12,564 nucleotides of DNA from contig NZ_CABFMN010000004.1 of the NCBI RefSeq assembly GCF_901875635.1, forward strand, positions 1 through 12,564, read 5' to 3'. Of the stretch, positions 1 through 5,735 are shown piece by piece. Both the position numbers and the translations under genes were made by a program. Origin of the DNA: Xylophilus ampelinus (GTDB lineage Bacteria > Pseudomonadota > Gammaproteobacteria > Burkholderiales > Burkholderiaceae_C). Within the stretch, counting starts at the first letter, position 1. Each line of letters opens with the position of its first letter. Below the pieces are notes generated by a model. It saw nothing but the letters and a program-made list of their open reading frames with translations. It had not been told where the DNA came from and ran no database searches.

Positions 1-1073
1 GCCGACAGCGGTGCCGCCGCGCCGTTGATGGGCGCGGATGCGGGGCCGGGCGGCTGGTTGGACGTCGCGCCGGGAACGCCGCCCGCCGCGCCCGCCGCGG
101 CGGCTGCCCCGGTGGTCTCGACGGTCTGCTGGCTGCGCACCGCGCTCACCTCGGCAGCCAGGTTGGGCTTGTGCTCCTCGGAGGTGGCCTCGGTCTGCGA
201 GAAGTCGACATCGGCCGTGACCTGGGCCTTGACGTTCTGGCGTCCGACCACCGGCTCCAGGATGTCCAGGATGCGGCGCGTGAGCTGCTGCTCGATCTGC
301 TGGGTGTAGGCCAGTTGCTGCGCATCGGCTGCGCCGGCGGTGCCGCCCTCGCCGACGGTCGACAGCAGCTTGCCGGTGTCGTCGACCACGCTCACCGCGG
401 CCGGCGTGAGTTCGGGCACGCTGGACGCCACCAGGTGGACGATGCCGGCCACCTGGTTGCGCTCGAGCGTGCGGCCGGGGTAGAGCGACAGCAGCACCGA
501 AGCGGACGGCTTGAGCTGCTCGCGGAAGAAACCGTTCTGCTGCGGCAGCGCCAGGTGCACGCGGGCGCTCTGGACCGAACCCAGTGCCTGGATCGAGCGC
601 GTCAGCTCGCCCTCCAGCGCACGCTGGAAGCTCAGCTTCTCCTGGAACTGCGTCATGCCGAAGCGGGCGTTGTCGGTCAGTTCGTAGCCGGCCACCGAGC
701 CCTTGGGCAGGCCCTGCGACGCCAGGCGCAGGCGCACGTCGTGCACCTTGTCGGCGGGCACCAGCACCGCGCCGCCGCCCTCCGAGTACTTGTAGGGGAT
801 GTTCATCTGCGCCAGCTGGGCGACGATGGCGCCACCGTCCTTGTCGGCCAGGTTGGTGTAGAGCACGCGCCAGTCCGGCGTGCGGGCCAGGACCAGGGCG
901 CCGGCCAGCAGCGCGACCATCAGCGCCAGCCCGAGGCCCAGCCGCATGCGCTGGGCGGGCGACAGCGCAGAGAACCTGGAACTCCAGGCGGGCGCGCCGA
1001 GGTCGGCGGGAGCGTTGGCGGTGAGGGCGACGGCGGACATGGACGGCAGGTGGCGTTGAGAGGCGGCATCCAT
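1..1073 (-). CDS. fliF: Flagellar MS-ring protein FliF (3' end beyond the left edge)
   Basis: FliF forms the MS ring in the inner membrane, the platform for rotor and export gate. The 357 visible codons start at an ATG at 1073. A second in-frame ATG at 1040 is possible, because neither has a strong ribosome site (only a weak GGGGTGG before the first). Residues 43-63 are the first membrane helix (LGLGLALMVALLAGALVLA). The periplasmic ring-building domains follow (TPDWRVLYTNLADKDGGAIV, then KLSFQRALEGELTRSIQAL and ARVHLALPQQ), as in the YscJ/FliF family. After about residue 315 comes an Ala/Gly/Pro-rich low-complexity stretch, the usual variable part of the second periplasmic region. The second membrane helix and the FliG-binding tail lie outside the window. 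The gene is divergent from fliE. The family match is clear by eye; the exact start is less certain. Confidence 0.95.
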   Translation of the reverse strand, partial: MDAASQRHLPSMSAVALTANAPADLGAPAWSSRFSALSPAQRMRLGLGLALMVALLAGALVLARTPDWRVLYTNLADKDGGAIVAQLAQMNIPYKYSEGGGAVLVPADKVHDVRLRLASQGLPKGSVAGYELTDNARFGMTQFQEKLSFQRALEGELTRSIQALGSVQSARVHLALPQQNGFFREQLKPSASVLLSLYPGRTLERNQVAGIVHLVASSVPELTPAAVSVVDDTGKLLSTVGEGGTAGAADAQQLAYTQQIEQQLTRRILDILEPVVGRQNVKAQVTADVDFSQTEATSEEHKPNLAAEVSAVRSQQTVETTGAAAAAGAAGGVPGATSNQPPGPASAPINGAAAPLS

Positions 1074-1116
1074 GCCACCCCGCTGCGCCGGATTATTCGG
1101 GGACGCCCCGAGCGCA

Positions 1117-1157
1117 TAAGGCCGATAAAGCAGCCGTTTTTGCCCTATTTCTCGGGG
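1117..1157. promoter_or_regulatory. Candidate FlhD4C2-box-like element between fliF and fliE
   Basis: An imperfect inverted repeat. One half is AAGGC-CG-ATAAAGC (1118-1131); after 11 bp comes CCCTATTT-CT-CGGGG (1143-1157), whose reverse complement reads CCCCG-AG-AAATAGGG. The enterobacterial FlhD4C2 half-site as I recall it is AAYGS-N2/3-AAATARCG, with halves 10-12 bp apart, so the layout fits and the sequence fits partly (about 8/13 and 9/13). On the fliF side a -10-like AATAAT lies at 1097-1092, 19 bp beyond the element. A closely similar element sits before flhB at 8815-8856. The core also contains GCCGATAA (1121-1128), a perfect sigma-28 -10 octamer, but no TAAA lies 15 bp upstream, so I prefer the FlhDC reading. 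Confidence 0.5.
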
Positions 1158-1192
1158 ATCGACCGGGCCGCGCCGGCCCTAGCATCCACGCC

Positions 1193-1498
1193 ATGGACCT
1201 CAAGCTCTCTCCCGTTGCCCCTTCCGCCCTCGCGCGGCCCGCGGTGGCGCCCCGCGGGGTGTCGGCCGGTACGGAAGGCGGCTTCTCCACCGCGCTGTCG
1301 GGAGCGCTGCAGTCGCTCAGTGCGTCGCAGGCCGAGGCGACGCAGATGCAGCGCGAGGTGCAGATGGAGAACCCCCAGGTGAGCCTGGAGCAGACCATGG
1401 TGTCAATGCAGAAGGCCCAGATCGGCTTCCAGGCTGCGCTGCACGTGCGCAACCGCATGGTGCAAGCCTACACCGACATCATGAACATGCAGGTCTGA
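1193..1498 (+). CDS. fliE: Flagellar hook-basal body protein FliE
   Basis: FliE is a small exported protein that joins the MS ring to the proximal rod and is among the first rod-type substrates to leave the export gate. At 101 aa it matches the family length (about 104). The first 30 or so residues are Ala/Pro-rich and disordered, and the conserved C-terminal half is clear: NPQVSLEQTMVSMQKAQIGF, then RNRMVQAYTDIMNMQV. No Shine-Dalgarno sequence precedes the ATG. A TAGCAT at 1180-1185 (4/6 to a sigma-70 -10) ends only 7 bp before the start, so a leaderless or near-leaderless message is conceivable. The gene is transcribed alone, divergent from fliF, as in enterobacteria, and converges on fliT. 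The element at 1117-1157 probably controls it. Confidence 0.93.
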   Translation: MDLKLSPVAPSALARPAVAPRGVSAGTEGGFSTALSGALQSLSASQAEATQMQREVQMENPQVSLEQTMVSMQKAQIGFQAALHVRNRMVQAYTDIMNMQV

Positions 1499-1508
1499 AG
1501 CGACGGAC

Positions 1509-1563
1509 GGCACCGACGCTCGCCGCGTTGCCGCCTCGCCGGGCCGCGCCCGACGTCGGCGCC
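1509..1563. other. Inverted repeat in the fliE-fliT convergent gap
   Basis: GGCACCGACG at 1509-1518 and CGTCGGCGCC at 1554-1563 are 9/10 complementary, with a 35-bp GC-rich loop. Together they fill the 65-bp gap between the ends of fliE and fliT. Position suggests a two-way transcription barrier. No T-run follows on either strand, so it is not a standard intrinsic terminator. Confidence 0.3.
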
Positions 1564-1875
1564 TCAGTGGATCATCTGAAGGCTGCCCTCGAACAGGTTC
1601 GCCACATCGTTGAGCCAGGGCTCGGCCAGCACCCGGATCTCGGCGTCGTTGCGCAGGATGCGCTGCATGATCCGCGTCTTTTCCACCCGGTCTTCGCGGG
1701 GCAGTTCCTCGCTTTTGCCGCGAAAGCGCAGTTGCTCGATCAGCACGGCGCAGGCGCCTTCGCAGCGCACCACGTCGTCCCAGTCCTCGCGGCGCGCGGC
1801 CTCGAGCATCTGCAGACTCGCCGCCTCGATGGCCTTGTAGTAGTCAAGCAGTCGGTCTTGCATGAGAAGCTCCAT
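1564..1875 (-). CDS. fliT: FliT-like chaperone of the filament cap
   Basis: FliT is a small helical chaperone that holds FliD and delivers it to the export machinery. In Salmonella, free FliT also binds FlhDC and dampens class II transcription. This 103-aa protein begins MELLMQDRLLDYYKAIEAAS and is almost entirely predicted helix, with a charged middle (RREDWDDVVRCEGACAVLIE). It is close to the usual FliT length. Sequence conservation in this family is low, so the call rests mainly on position as last gene of fliD-fliS-fliT, length and helical character. The start may be 1875 (AGAAGG 5 bp upstream) or 1863 (GGAG 6 bp upstream, giving MQDRLLDYY). It starts 30 bp after fliS ends, so the two are surely co-transcribed. 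Confidence 0.8.
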   Translation of the reverse strand: MELLMQDRLLDYYKAIEAASLQMLEAARREDWDDVVRCEGACAVLIEQLRFRGKSEELPREDRVEKTRIMQRILRNDAEIRVLAEPWLNDVANLFEGSLQMIH

Positions 1876-1905
1876 CGGGGCCTTCTGTTCCTGTGCGCCT
1901 GGTAC

Positions 1906-2346
1906 TCAGGCCGCGAGCAGCGCAGCGGGCACGGCCGGTGCCTTCGCCGCTGCCGTCTGCCCGATGTCCTGCCAGGCTTGCGCCACGGGCGCGATCAGCG
2001 CGGCGACTTCCGCCACGGCCGTCGCGTCGTTGCGTAGGTTGGCGACCGTCAGGCGCGACACGCAATAGTCGTACAGCGCGCCCAGCCTGTCCGCCAGCTC
2101 GCCACCCTGCGCAGCATCCAGCCCCCCCTTGAGCCCTTCCTCGAGGAAGCGGACCGCGCGGCCGATCTGCGTGCCCTTGGCCGCGATGTCGCCGCTGCGC
2201 ACCGCGGCCTCGGCCTGGGCGAGCGAATGGCGCAGGCCGCTGAAGACCAGGCTGATGAGCTGGTGCGGACTCGCGCCGTCGACATTGGTCTCGACACTGA
2301 CCTTGCGGTAGGCGTTGGCGGCTCGGGCGTACGGGGCGATGTACAT
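1906..2346 (-). CDS. fliS: Flagellin export chaperone FliS
   Basis: FliS binds the C-terminal helices of unfolded flagellin, prevents premature polymerisation in the cytoplasm and docks the complex on FlhA. The 146-aa product shows the family's landmarks: AYRKVSVETNVDGASPHQLI (about residues 12-31), FSGLRHSLAQAEAAVRSGDI, a KGTQIGRAVRFLEEGL helix, and GALYDYCVSRLTVANLRND. The last 20 residues are an Ala-rich tail (AAAKAPAVPAALLAA), a little longer than in E. coli FliS. The start at 2346 is preceded by AGGAAGAAG in a good position. It follows fliD by 101 bp, a gap that contains a possible promoter of its own (2378-2404). fliT follows 30 bp after its stop. Confidence 0.93.
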   Translation of the reverse strand: MYIAPYARAANAYRKVSVETNVDGASPHQLISLVFSGLRHSLAQAEAAVRSGDIAAKGTQIGRAVRFLEEGLKGGLDAAQGGELADRLGALYDYCVSRLTVANLRNDATAVAEVAALIAPVAQAWQDIGQTAAAKAPAVPAALLAA

Positions 2347-2377
2347 GGTGTCTTCTTCCTGATGCTGTATGCACTCT

Positions 2378-2404
2378 TTATCGGCATCCTGGGCGCGGAC
2401 TCAA
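2378..2404 (-). promoter_or_regulatory. Candidate sigma-28-type promoter (or FlhDC half-site) for fliST
   Basis: On the minus strand GCCGATAA occupies 2385-2378, a perfect match to the FliA/sigma-28 -10 octamer, ending 31 bp before the fliS ATG. The -35 position 15 bp upstream (2404-2401) reads TTGA followed by GT. That is a partial match to TAAAGTTT (4/8 over TTGAGTCC). The ten bases GCCGATAAAG also occur in the fliF-fliE element at 1121-1130, so an FlhDC half-site is an alternative reading. Confidence 0.45.
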
Positions 2405-2447
2405 GGCCTGGGCGCGCTTTTCCTGACCCGACGAAGAGATCCAGGCA

Positions 2448-3908
2448 TCAGTTGGTGGACTTGTTCCACTGCGCGATCTGGTTGGTGATGTAAGTGCTCA
2501 GTACGTTGAGGGAGGCGACCTTCGTGTCCAGCGCCGTGTACTGCGCACGGATGCGCGCCTCGGTGGCGGCAAGGCGGTTGTTCATCGCGTCCTGGTCGCT
2601 GCTGTTCGCCTTTTTCTGCTTGTCGAGCGAGGCGGTCTTGCTCGCGATCGCGCCGCCGGTGCCGAGGATGGTGTCCATCAGCCCCTTGAGCTTCAGGCCG
2701 AAGCCCTGCGTCGCTTCGTTGCCCGTCGCGTTGGTGAAGAAGGTCTGCACGTCGGCCGGCGATTTCGCCAGCGCCGCGCCGAACTTCGCGCTGTCGAGCG
2801 CGATGCTGCCGTCGCCCGCCTTCGAGACGCCGATGCCTAGGTTCGAGAGCATCGGGATGTTGCCGGAGGTGGTGGTGCTCAGCAGCCGCCGCAGCGCGTT
2901 CTGCATCGAGACCGTCGTCGAGTCGCCCTGCAGCAGCGCCGCGGTCTTGGTCGACGCGTCGTACTTCGTCGCCTGGTTGAGCATGCTGTTGGTCGCGTTG
3001 TAGGCCGTCACGAAATCGTTCGCGAGCTTGGTGATGGCGGTGTTGTCGACCGCGACGCTCACTTCCACCGCCGAGGTGGTTTCCTTGGTGAGCGTCATGC
3101 TCAGGCCGGGCACCGTGTCCGACAGCGTGTTCGTTTCGGAATCGATGTCGATGCCGTTGAGCGTGGCGCGGGCGTTCTGGCCCATCTGCAGGGCGCTGGC
3201 CTGGGCCGCGCCGGCCATGCCGAAGGCGCCAGCGGCCGGGTCGAAGGCCAAGCGCGAAAGGCCGGCGTCGTCGGCGTTGCTGCCGTCGCCGTCGACGGCC
3301 TGCAGGCGAAAGCCCGAGGACTCGCCCGTGGTGCTGGAGCGCAGCAGAAGGCGCTCGCCGGTCGAGTCGGTGACGACCGTGGCCGTGACCCCGGCATTCG
3401 CGGCGTTGATCTTGGCGGCCACGCCGGAGACGGTGGCGTCGGCGGCTGTGATGTCGATGTCGACCTCGCTGCTGCCGTCCTTGGCGACGAAGCTGCCCGA
3501 ACTCCAGTTCCCCAGCTGCAGCTTCAGGGTGCCCGTGCCGACCGCGGAGCCCGAAGCGACCGCGGCCGAAGCCGCCGACTGGGCCTTGGCCAGCTGGGAG
3601 ACCTGCACGCTGAAACTGGTGGCGGACGCACGCGCGCCGTCGGTGATGGCGGCCTTGACGACGGTGGCGTCGGACGACGTGGCCGTCTTGCTGTTCCAGG
3701 CGCTGGCGGTCGCGAGCTTGTTGGCAACGTCCTGCAGCGACGCGAACTGCGACTGGAGGGTGCCGTAGGCGGAGATCTTGCTGTCGATGGCGCTCGCGGT
3801 GCTCTGCAGCTTGGTCAGCGGAACCTTCTCGACGTTCATCAGCTTGGTGACGATCGATTCCACGTCCAGGCCGCTGCCAATGCCGGCGGATGAGACGGAT
3901 GCTGCCAT
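2448..3908 (-). CDS. fliD: Flagellar filament capping protein FliD (HAP2)
   Basis: FliD forms the pentameric or hexameric cap at the filament tip and folds incoming flagellin subunits there. I take the start at 3908 (486 aa), giving MAASVSSAGIGSGLDVESIV. It is preceded by AAGGAG 8 bp upstream; the reading frame stays open further upstream but without a better start. The N-terminal domain is typical: GIGSGLDVESIVTKLMNVEK, then a coiled-coil helix KLQSTASAIDSKISAYGTLQ. A Ser/Thr/Ala-rich middle follows, and the C-terminal FliD domain ends in a helix built like that of other FliDs (YTALDTKVASLNVLSTYITN). No cysteine is present, as expected for an exported external protein. A terminator lies between fliC and this gene, so its main promoter must lie in the 48 bp after it or rely on readthrough. 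Confidence 0.95.
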   Translation of the reverse strand: MAASVSSAGIGSGLDVESIVTKLMNVEKVPLTKLQSTASAIDSKISAYGTLQSQFASLQDVANKLATASAWNSKTATSSDATVVKAAITDGARASATSFSVQVSQLAKAQSAASAAVASGSAVGTGTLKLQLGNWSSGSFVAKDGSSEVDIDITAADATVSGVAAKINAANAGVTATVVTDSTGERLLLRSSTTGESSGFRLQAVDGDGSNADDAGLSRLAFDPAAGAFGMAGAAQASALQMGQNARATLNGIDIDSETNTLSDTVPGLSMTLTKETTSAVEVSVAVDNTAITKLANDFVTAYNATNSMLNQATKYDASTKTAALLQGDSTTVSMQNALRRLLSTTTSGNIPMLSNLGIGVSKAGDGSIALDSAKFGAALAKSPADVQTFFTNATGNEATQGFGLKLKGLMDTILGTGGAIASKTASLDKQKKANSSDQDAMNNRLAATEARIRAQYTALDTKVASLNVLSTYITNQIAQWNKSTN

Positions 3909-3956
3909 TCGATGTTCTCCTTGATTGCGTCCATCGCCGCTCAGGAATGCAGAGAG

Positions 3957-3992
3957 CAAAAGGGCGGCCAACGGAATTTTCCGCTGGCCGCC
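3957..3992 (-). terminator. Rho-independent terminator after fliC
   Basis: Reading on the minus strand, a 12-bp stem (GGCGGCCAGCGG against CCGTTGGCCGCC) encloses the loop AAAATT and is followed by CTTTTGC. The single non-Watson-Crick position is a G-U pair in the minus-strand RNA but an A-C clash in plus-strand RNA. Together with the T-run, this marks it as the end of fliC transcription. It lies 60 bp past the fliC stop and 48 bp before the fliD start. Confidence 0.85.
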
Positions 3993-4052
3993 TTCTTGTT
4001 AAGCGCGCAGGAAGCCCCTGATCCGGCCCCTGCTCCTGCCTTTGCCGACGGC

Positions 4053-5201
4053 TTACTTCAGCAGCGACAGCACCGTCTGCGGGATCTGGTTGGCCTGGGC
4101 CACCATGGCCGTGCCGGCCTGTTGCAGGATCTGGGCGCGCGACAGGTTGGCGGTTTCGGAGGCGAAGTCGGCGTCCTGGATCCGGCTGCGTGCGGCAGAG
4201 GTGTTCTCGGCCGTCGTCTGCAGGTTGGACACGACGGATTCGAAGCGGTTCTGGATCGCACCCAGCGTGGCGCGCGAGCTGTTGACCGAGGCCAGGGCGC
4301 TGTCGAGCTGCGTGATCGCGGCTTGCGCGCCGGTGAACGATGAGACGGTCAGCGACGCGATGCCCGTCGTGCTGGTCGAAGCACCGAAGGACGCCGTGGC
4401 AGCGATGCTGGCCGTGGCGGTTGCGCCGGCGCCGGCAACGGCAATGGCCGACGAGGAGGTCAGCGTCAGCTGGCCCGACACCGAATCGTACGAAGCGCCG
4501 ACACCGGTTTGCGAAGACACGCCGTTGATGGCCGTGGCGAGTTGGGCCGCACGCTCCTGGGCGCTGCCGGCCGCGGCGATCGCGCCGACGGACGTGCCGT
4601 TGATGGTCAGGCCGCCCGCTGCAATGGCGGTGGCGAAGCCGGTCATGCCGCTGGCCGCGACCGAGCCTTCGAAGCGGGTCGTCGTGCCGCCGAGGGCGGC
4701 GGTGCCGACGTTGGCGATGCTGGTGATCGAGATCGTCTGGCCGGCGTTGGCACCGACCTGGAACGCGACGCCGTTGAACGAGCCGTCGAGCAGGTTGCGG
4801 CCGTTGAAGGAGGTCTGCGCCGACACGCGGTCGATTTCCGAAGACAGCTGCGAGAACTCCGCCTGCAGGGCGTCGCGGTCGACCTGCGAATTCGTGCCGT
4901 TGGACGCCTGCACCGCCAGTTCACGCATGCGCTGCAGGTTGTTGCCGACCTGGCCGAGGGCGCCTTCGGCCGTCTGTGCCAGCGAGATGCCGTCGTTGGC
5001 GTTGCGCACCGCCTGGTTCAGGCCCCGCACCTGGGAGGTCATGCGCTCGGAAATCGCGAGGCCGGCGGCGTCGTCCTTGGCGCTGTTGATGCGCAGGCCC
5101 GAGGACAGGCGCTGGATGGAGGTGGACAGGGAAGACTGGCTCGCGCTGAGGTTGCGTTGGGCGGTGAGCGAGCTGATGTTGGTGTTGATGGTCGAGGCCA
5201 T
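4053..5201 (-). CDS. fliC: Flagellin, filament structural protein
   Basis: This is the filament subunit, exported unfolded through the flagellar type III system. It has 382 aa. The N-terminal D0/D1 region ([20 protein letters not shown]) aligns without gaps to Salmonella FliC through about residue 135. That includes [10 protein letters not shown] (89-98) and E115, the residues equivalent to TLR5-contacting R90, L94 and E114 in Met-less numbering. The C-terminal D0/D1 is also canonical ([20 protein letters not shown], ending [11 protein letters not shown]). The variable centre (about 140-290) is short and Ala/Gly/Ser/Thr-rich. The protein has only two Lys, one Tyr, and no Cys, His or Trp. AGGAG stands 8 bp before the start. 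It has a roughly 90-nt leader with a palindrome, a candidate sigma-28 promoter, and its own terminator. Confidence 0.97.
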   Translation of the reverse strand: MASTINTNISSLTAQRNLSASQSSLSTSIQRLSSGLRINSAKDDAAGLAISERMTSQVRGLNQAVRNANDGISLAQTAEGALGQVGNNLQRMRELAVQASNGTNSQVDRDALQAEFSQLSSEIDRVSAQTSFNGRNLLDGSFNGVAFQVGANAGQTISITSIANVGTAALGGTTTRFEGSVAASGMTGFATAIAAGGLTINGTSVGAIAAAGSAQERAAQLATAINGVSSQTGVGASYDSVSGQLTLTSSSAIAVAGAGATATASIAATASFGASTSTTGIASLTVSSFTGAQAAITQLDSALASVNSSRATLGAIQNRFESVVSNLQTTAENTSAARSRIQDADFASETANLSRAQILQQAGTAMVAQANQIPQTVLSLLK

Positions 5202-5247
5202 GGTGAGTAACTCCTAAACGGTTTGATCCGGCATCGCTGCCAATGTC

Positions 5248-5264
5248 GCCAGTGGGCCACTGGC
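5248..5264. repeat. Perfect 17-bp palindrome in the fliC leader
   Basis: GCCAGTGG-G-CCACTGGC: arms at 5248-5255 and 5257-5264 around one central base. It lies 47-63 bp upstream of the fliC ATG, inside the message if the promoter at 5299-5326 is right. In the fliC RNA it can form a 7-bp stem with a GCC triloop. It might be a leader stability hairpin or a repressor operator; the sequence does not say which. Confidence 0.6.
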
Positions 5265-5298
5265 TTGCCAGACGGACCCGGTCGGGGCCGCTGAGTGG

Positions 5299-5326
5299 TT
5301 TTCGGGCTTCTTGATCGCTGTCTTTA
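5299..5326 (-). promoter_or_regulatory. Candidate sigma-28 (FliA) promoter of fliC
   Basis: On the minus strand TAAAG begins at 5326 (consensus -35 TAAAGTTT), and CCCGAAAA occupies 5306-5299 (6/8 to GCCGATAA). The spacer from TAAA is 16 bp, one more than the usual 15. The start of transcription would fall near 5290, giving a leader of about 90 nt. Flagellin genes are normally sigma-28 dependent, which raises the prior, but the -10 is imperfect. Confidence 0.4.
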
Positions 5327-5385
5327 GTTCTTTATTTTTCGGGCCGGACCCTAAAGATTGCGCCGCCGTGGCGGACACCCGAGGT

Positions 5386-5432
5386 GTAACAACAGGACGG
5401 ATCGCGCGTCGCTGACGAGCAACAGTTGTTAC
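5386..5432. repeat. Inverted GTAACAAC/GTTGTTAC repeat, candidate operator
   Basis: GTAACAAC (5386-5393) and its exact reverse complement GTTGTTAC (5425-5432) are separated by 31 bp, about four helical turns start to start. CAACAG also recurs in direct orientation near both arms (5390-5395 and 5420-5425). A third copy lies nearer flhD at 5673-5682. Spacing and placement between fliC and flhD suggest sites for a DNA-looping regulator. I do not recognise the regulator. Confidence 0.4.
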
Positions 5433-5672
5433 GAAGAAGACGTTTTCGCCACACACTGCCACGTGCTGAAGCTGCTTCGCTGCGAGATTGTTGCAAGCGG
5501 GCGCTCGCCTTCATTTACACCTTTGGTACTCGCTTTTCGTATCAACATGCAACATTAAATGATTGCTTTAGTGTTCTAATTTGGTTATTTGAATACCTTG
5601 GTTGTAGGCAAATTGCCCGTCTGCACGTCGGACAGGGAGACACCCGGAACAGCGAAGTGCCTATTAAAGTTT

Positions 5673-5682
5673 TTGTTACGAA
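5673..5682 (+). repeat. Third TTGTTAC copy upstream of flhD
   Basis: TTGTTACGAA at 5673-5682 exactly repeats the ten bases at 5426-5435 in the same orientation. It lies 54 bp before the flhD start, where a regulator could act on an flhD promoter. Confidence 0.35.
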
Positions 5683-5724
5683 ATACACAATTTGCTCATC
5701 GCACCGGGTCCAGAGGCCCAACGG

Positions 5725-5730
5725 ATGTAA
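5725..5730 (+). promoter_or_regulatory. Minimal ATG-TAA start-stop unit before flhD
   Basis: An ATG followed directly by TAA sits 5 bp before the flhD ATG and in a different frame. AGAGG at 5712-5716 is the best ribosome site in the area and lies 8 bp before this ATG, but 19 bp before the flhD ATG. A ribosome loaded there would stop at once and could then reinitiate on flhD. It could also be chance. Confidence 0.35.
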
Positions 5731-5735
5731 CTGAA

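Larger units (their letters stand above)
5202..5735. other. fliC-flhD divergent intergenic region, no gene found
   Basis: The 534 bp carry no credible gene; the open frames here lack a plausible start, ribosome site or recognisable product. The fliC half (to about 5400) is GC-rich and holds the leader and promoter candidates. The flhD half drops to about 33% G/C at 5521-5580 by hand count, against well over 60% around it, as is common upstream of flagellar master regulators. I found no convincing sigma-70 promoter by eye for flhD. Notable elements are listed separately: the palindrome at 5248-5264, the TAAAG inverted repeat at 5321-5357, the TTGTTAC copies, and the start-stop unit at 5725-5730. 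Confidence 0.75.

Noticed and set aside
1098..1110. Hairpin CGGGG-ACG-CCCCG upstream of fliF
   Set aside because: A 5-bp GC stem is easily found by chance at this base composition, and it has no T-run. It overlaps the edge of the -10 candidate but nothing shows a function.
1121..1128. GCCGATAA read as a sigma-28 promoter for fliE
   Set aside because: The position 15 bp upstream (1102-1105) reads GACG, not TAAA, and fliE is an early gene in known systems. The octamer is better explained as part of the longer element shared with flhB.
4042..5217. 391-codon plus-strand open frame opposite fliC, and a similar one at 171-1382 opposite fliF
   Set aside because: Both are exact antisense shadows of recognised genes. 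The second also crosses the fliF-fliE control region and runs into fliE in another frame.
5214..5558. Small open frames on both strands in the fliC-flhD gap
   Set aside because: They overlap promoter-like and palindromic elements, have no good ribosome sites, and their translations are unrecognisable.
5589..5735. N-terminal extension of FlhD by 49 residues from an upstream in-frame ATG
   Set aside because: The added residues match nothing in FlhD, the start lies in AT-rich regulatory DNA without a ribosome site, and the ATG at 5736 gives the family length and N-terminus.
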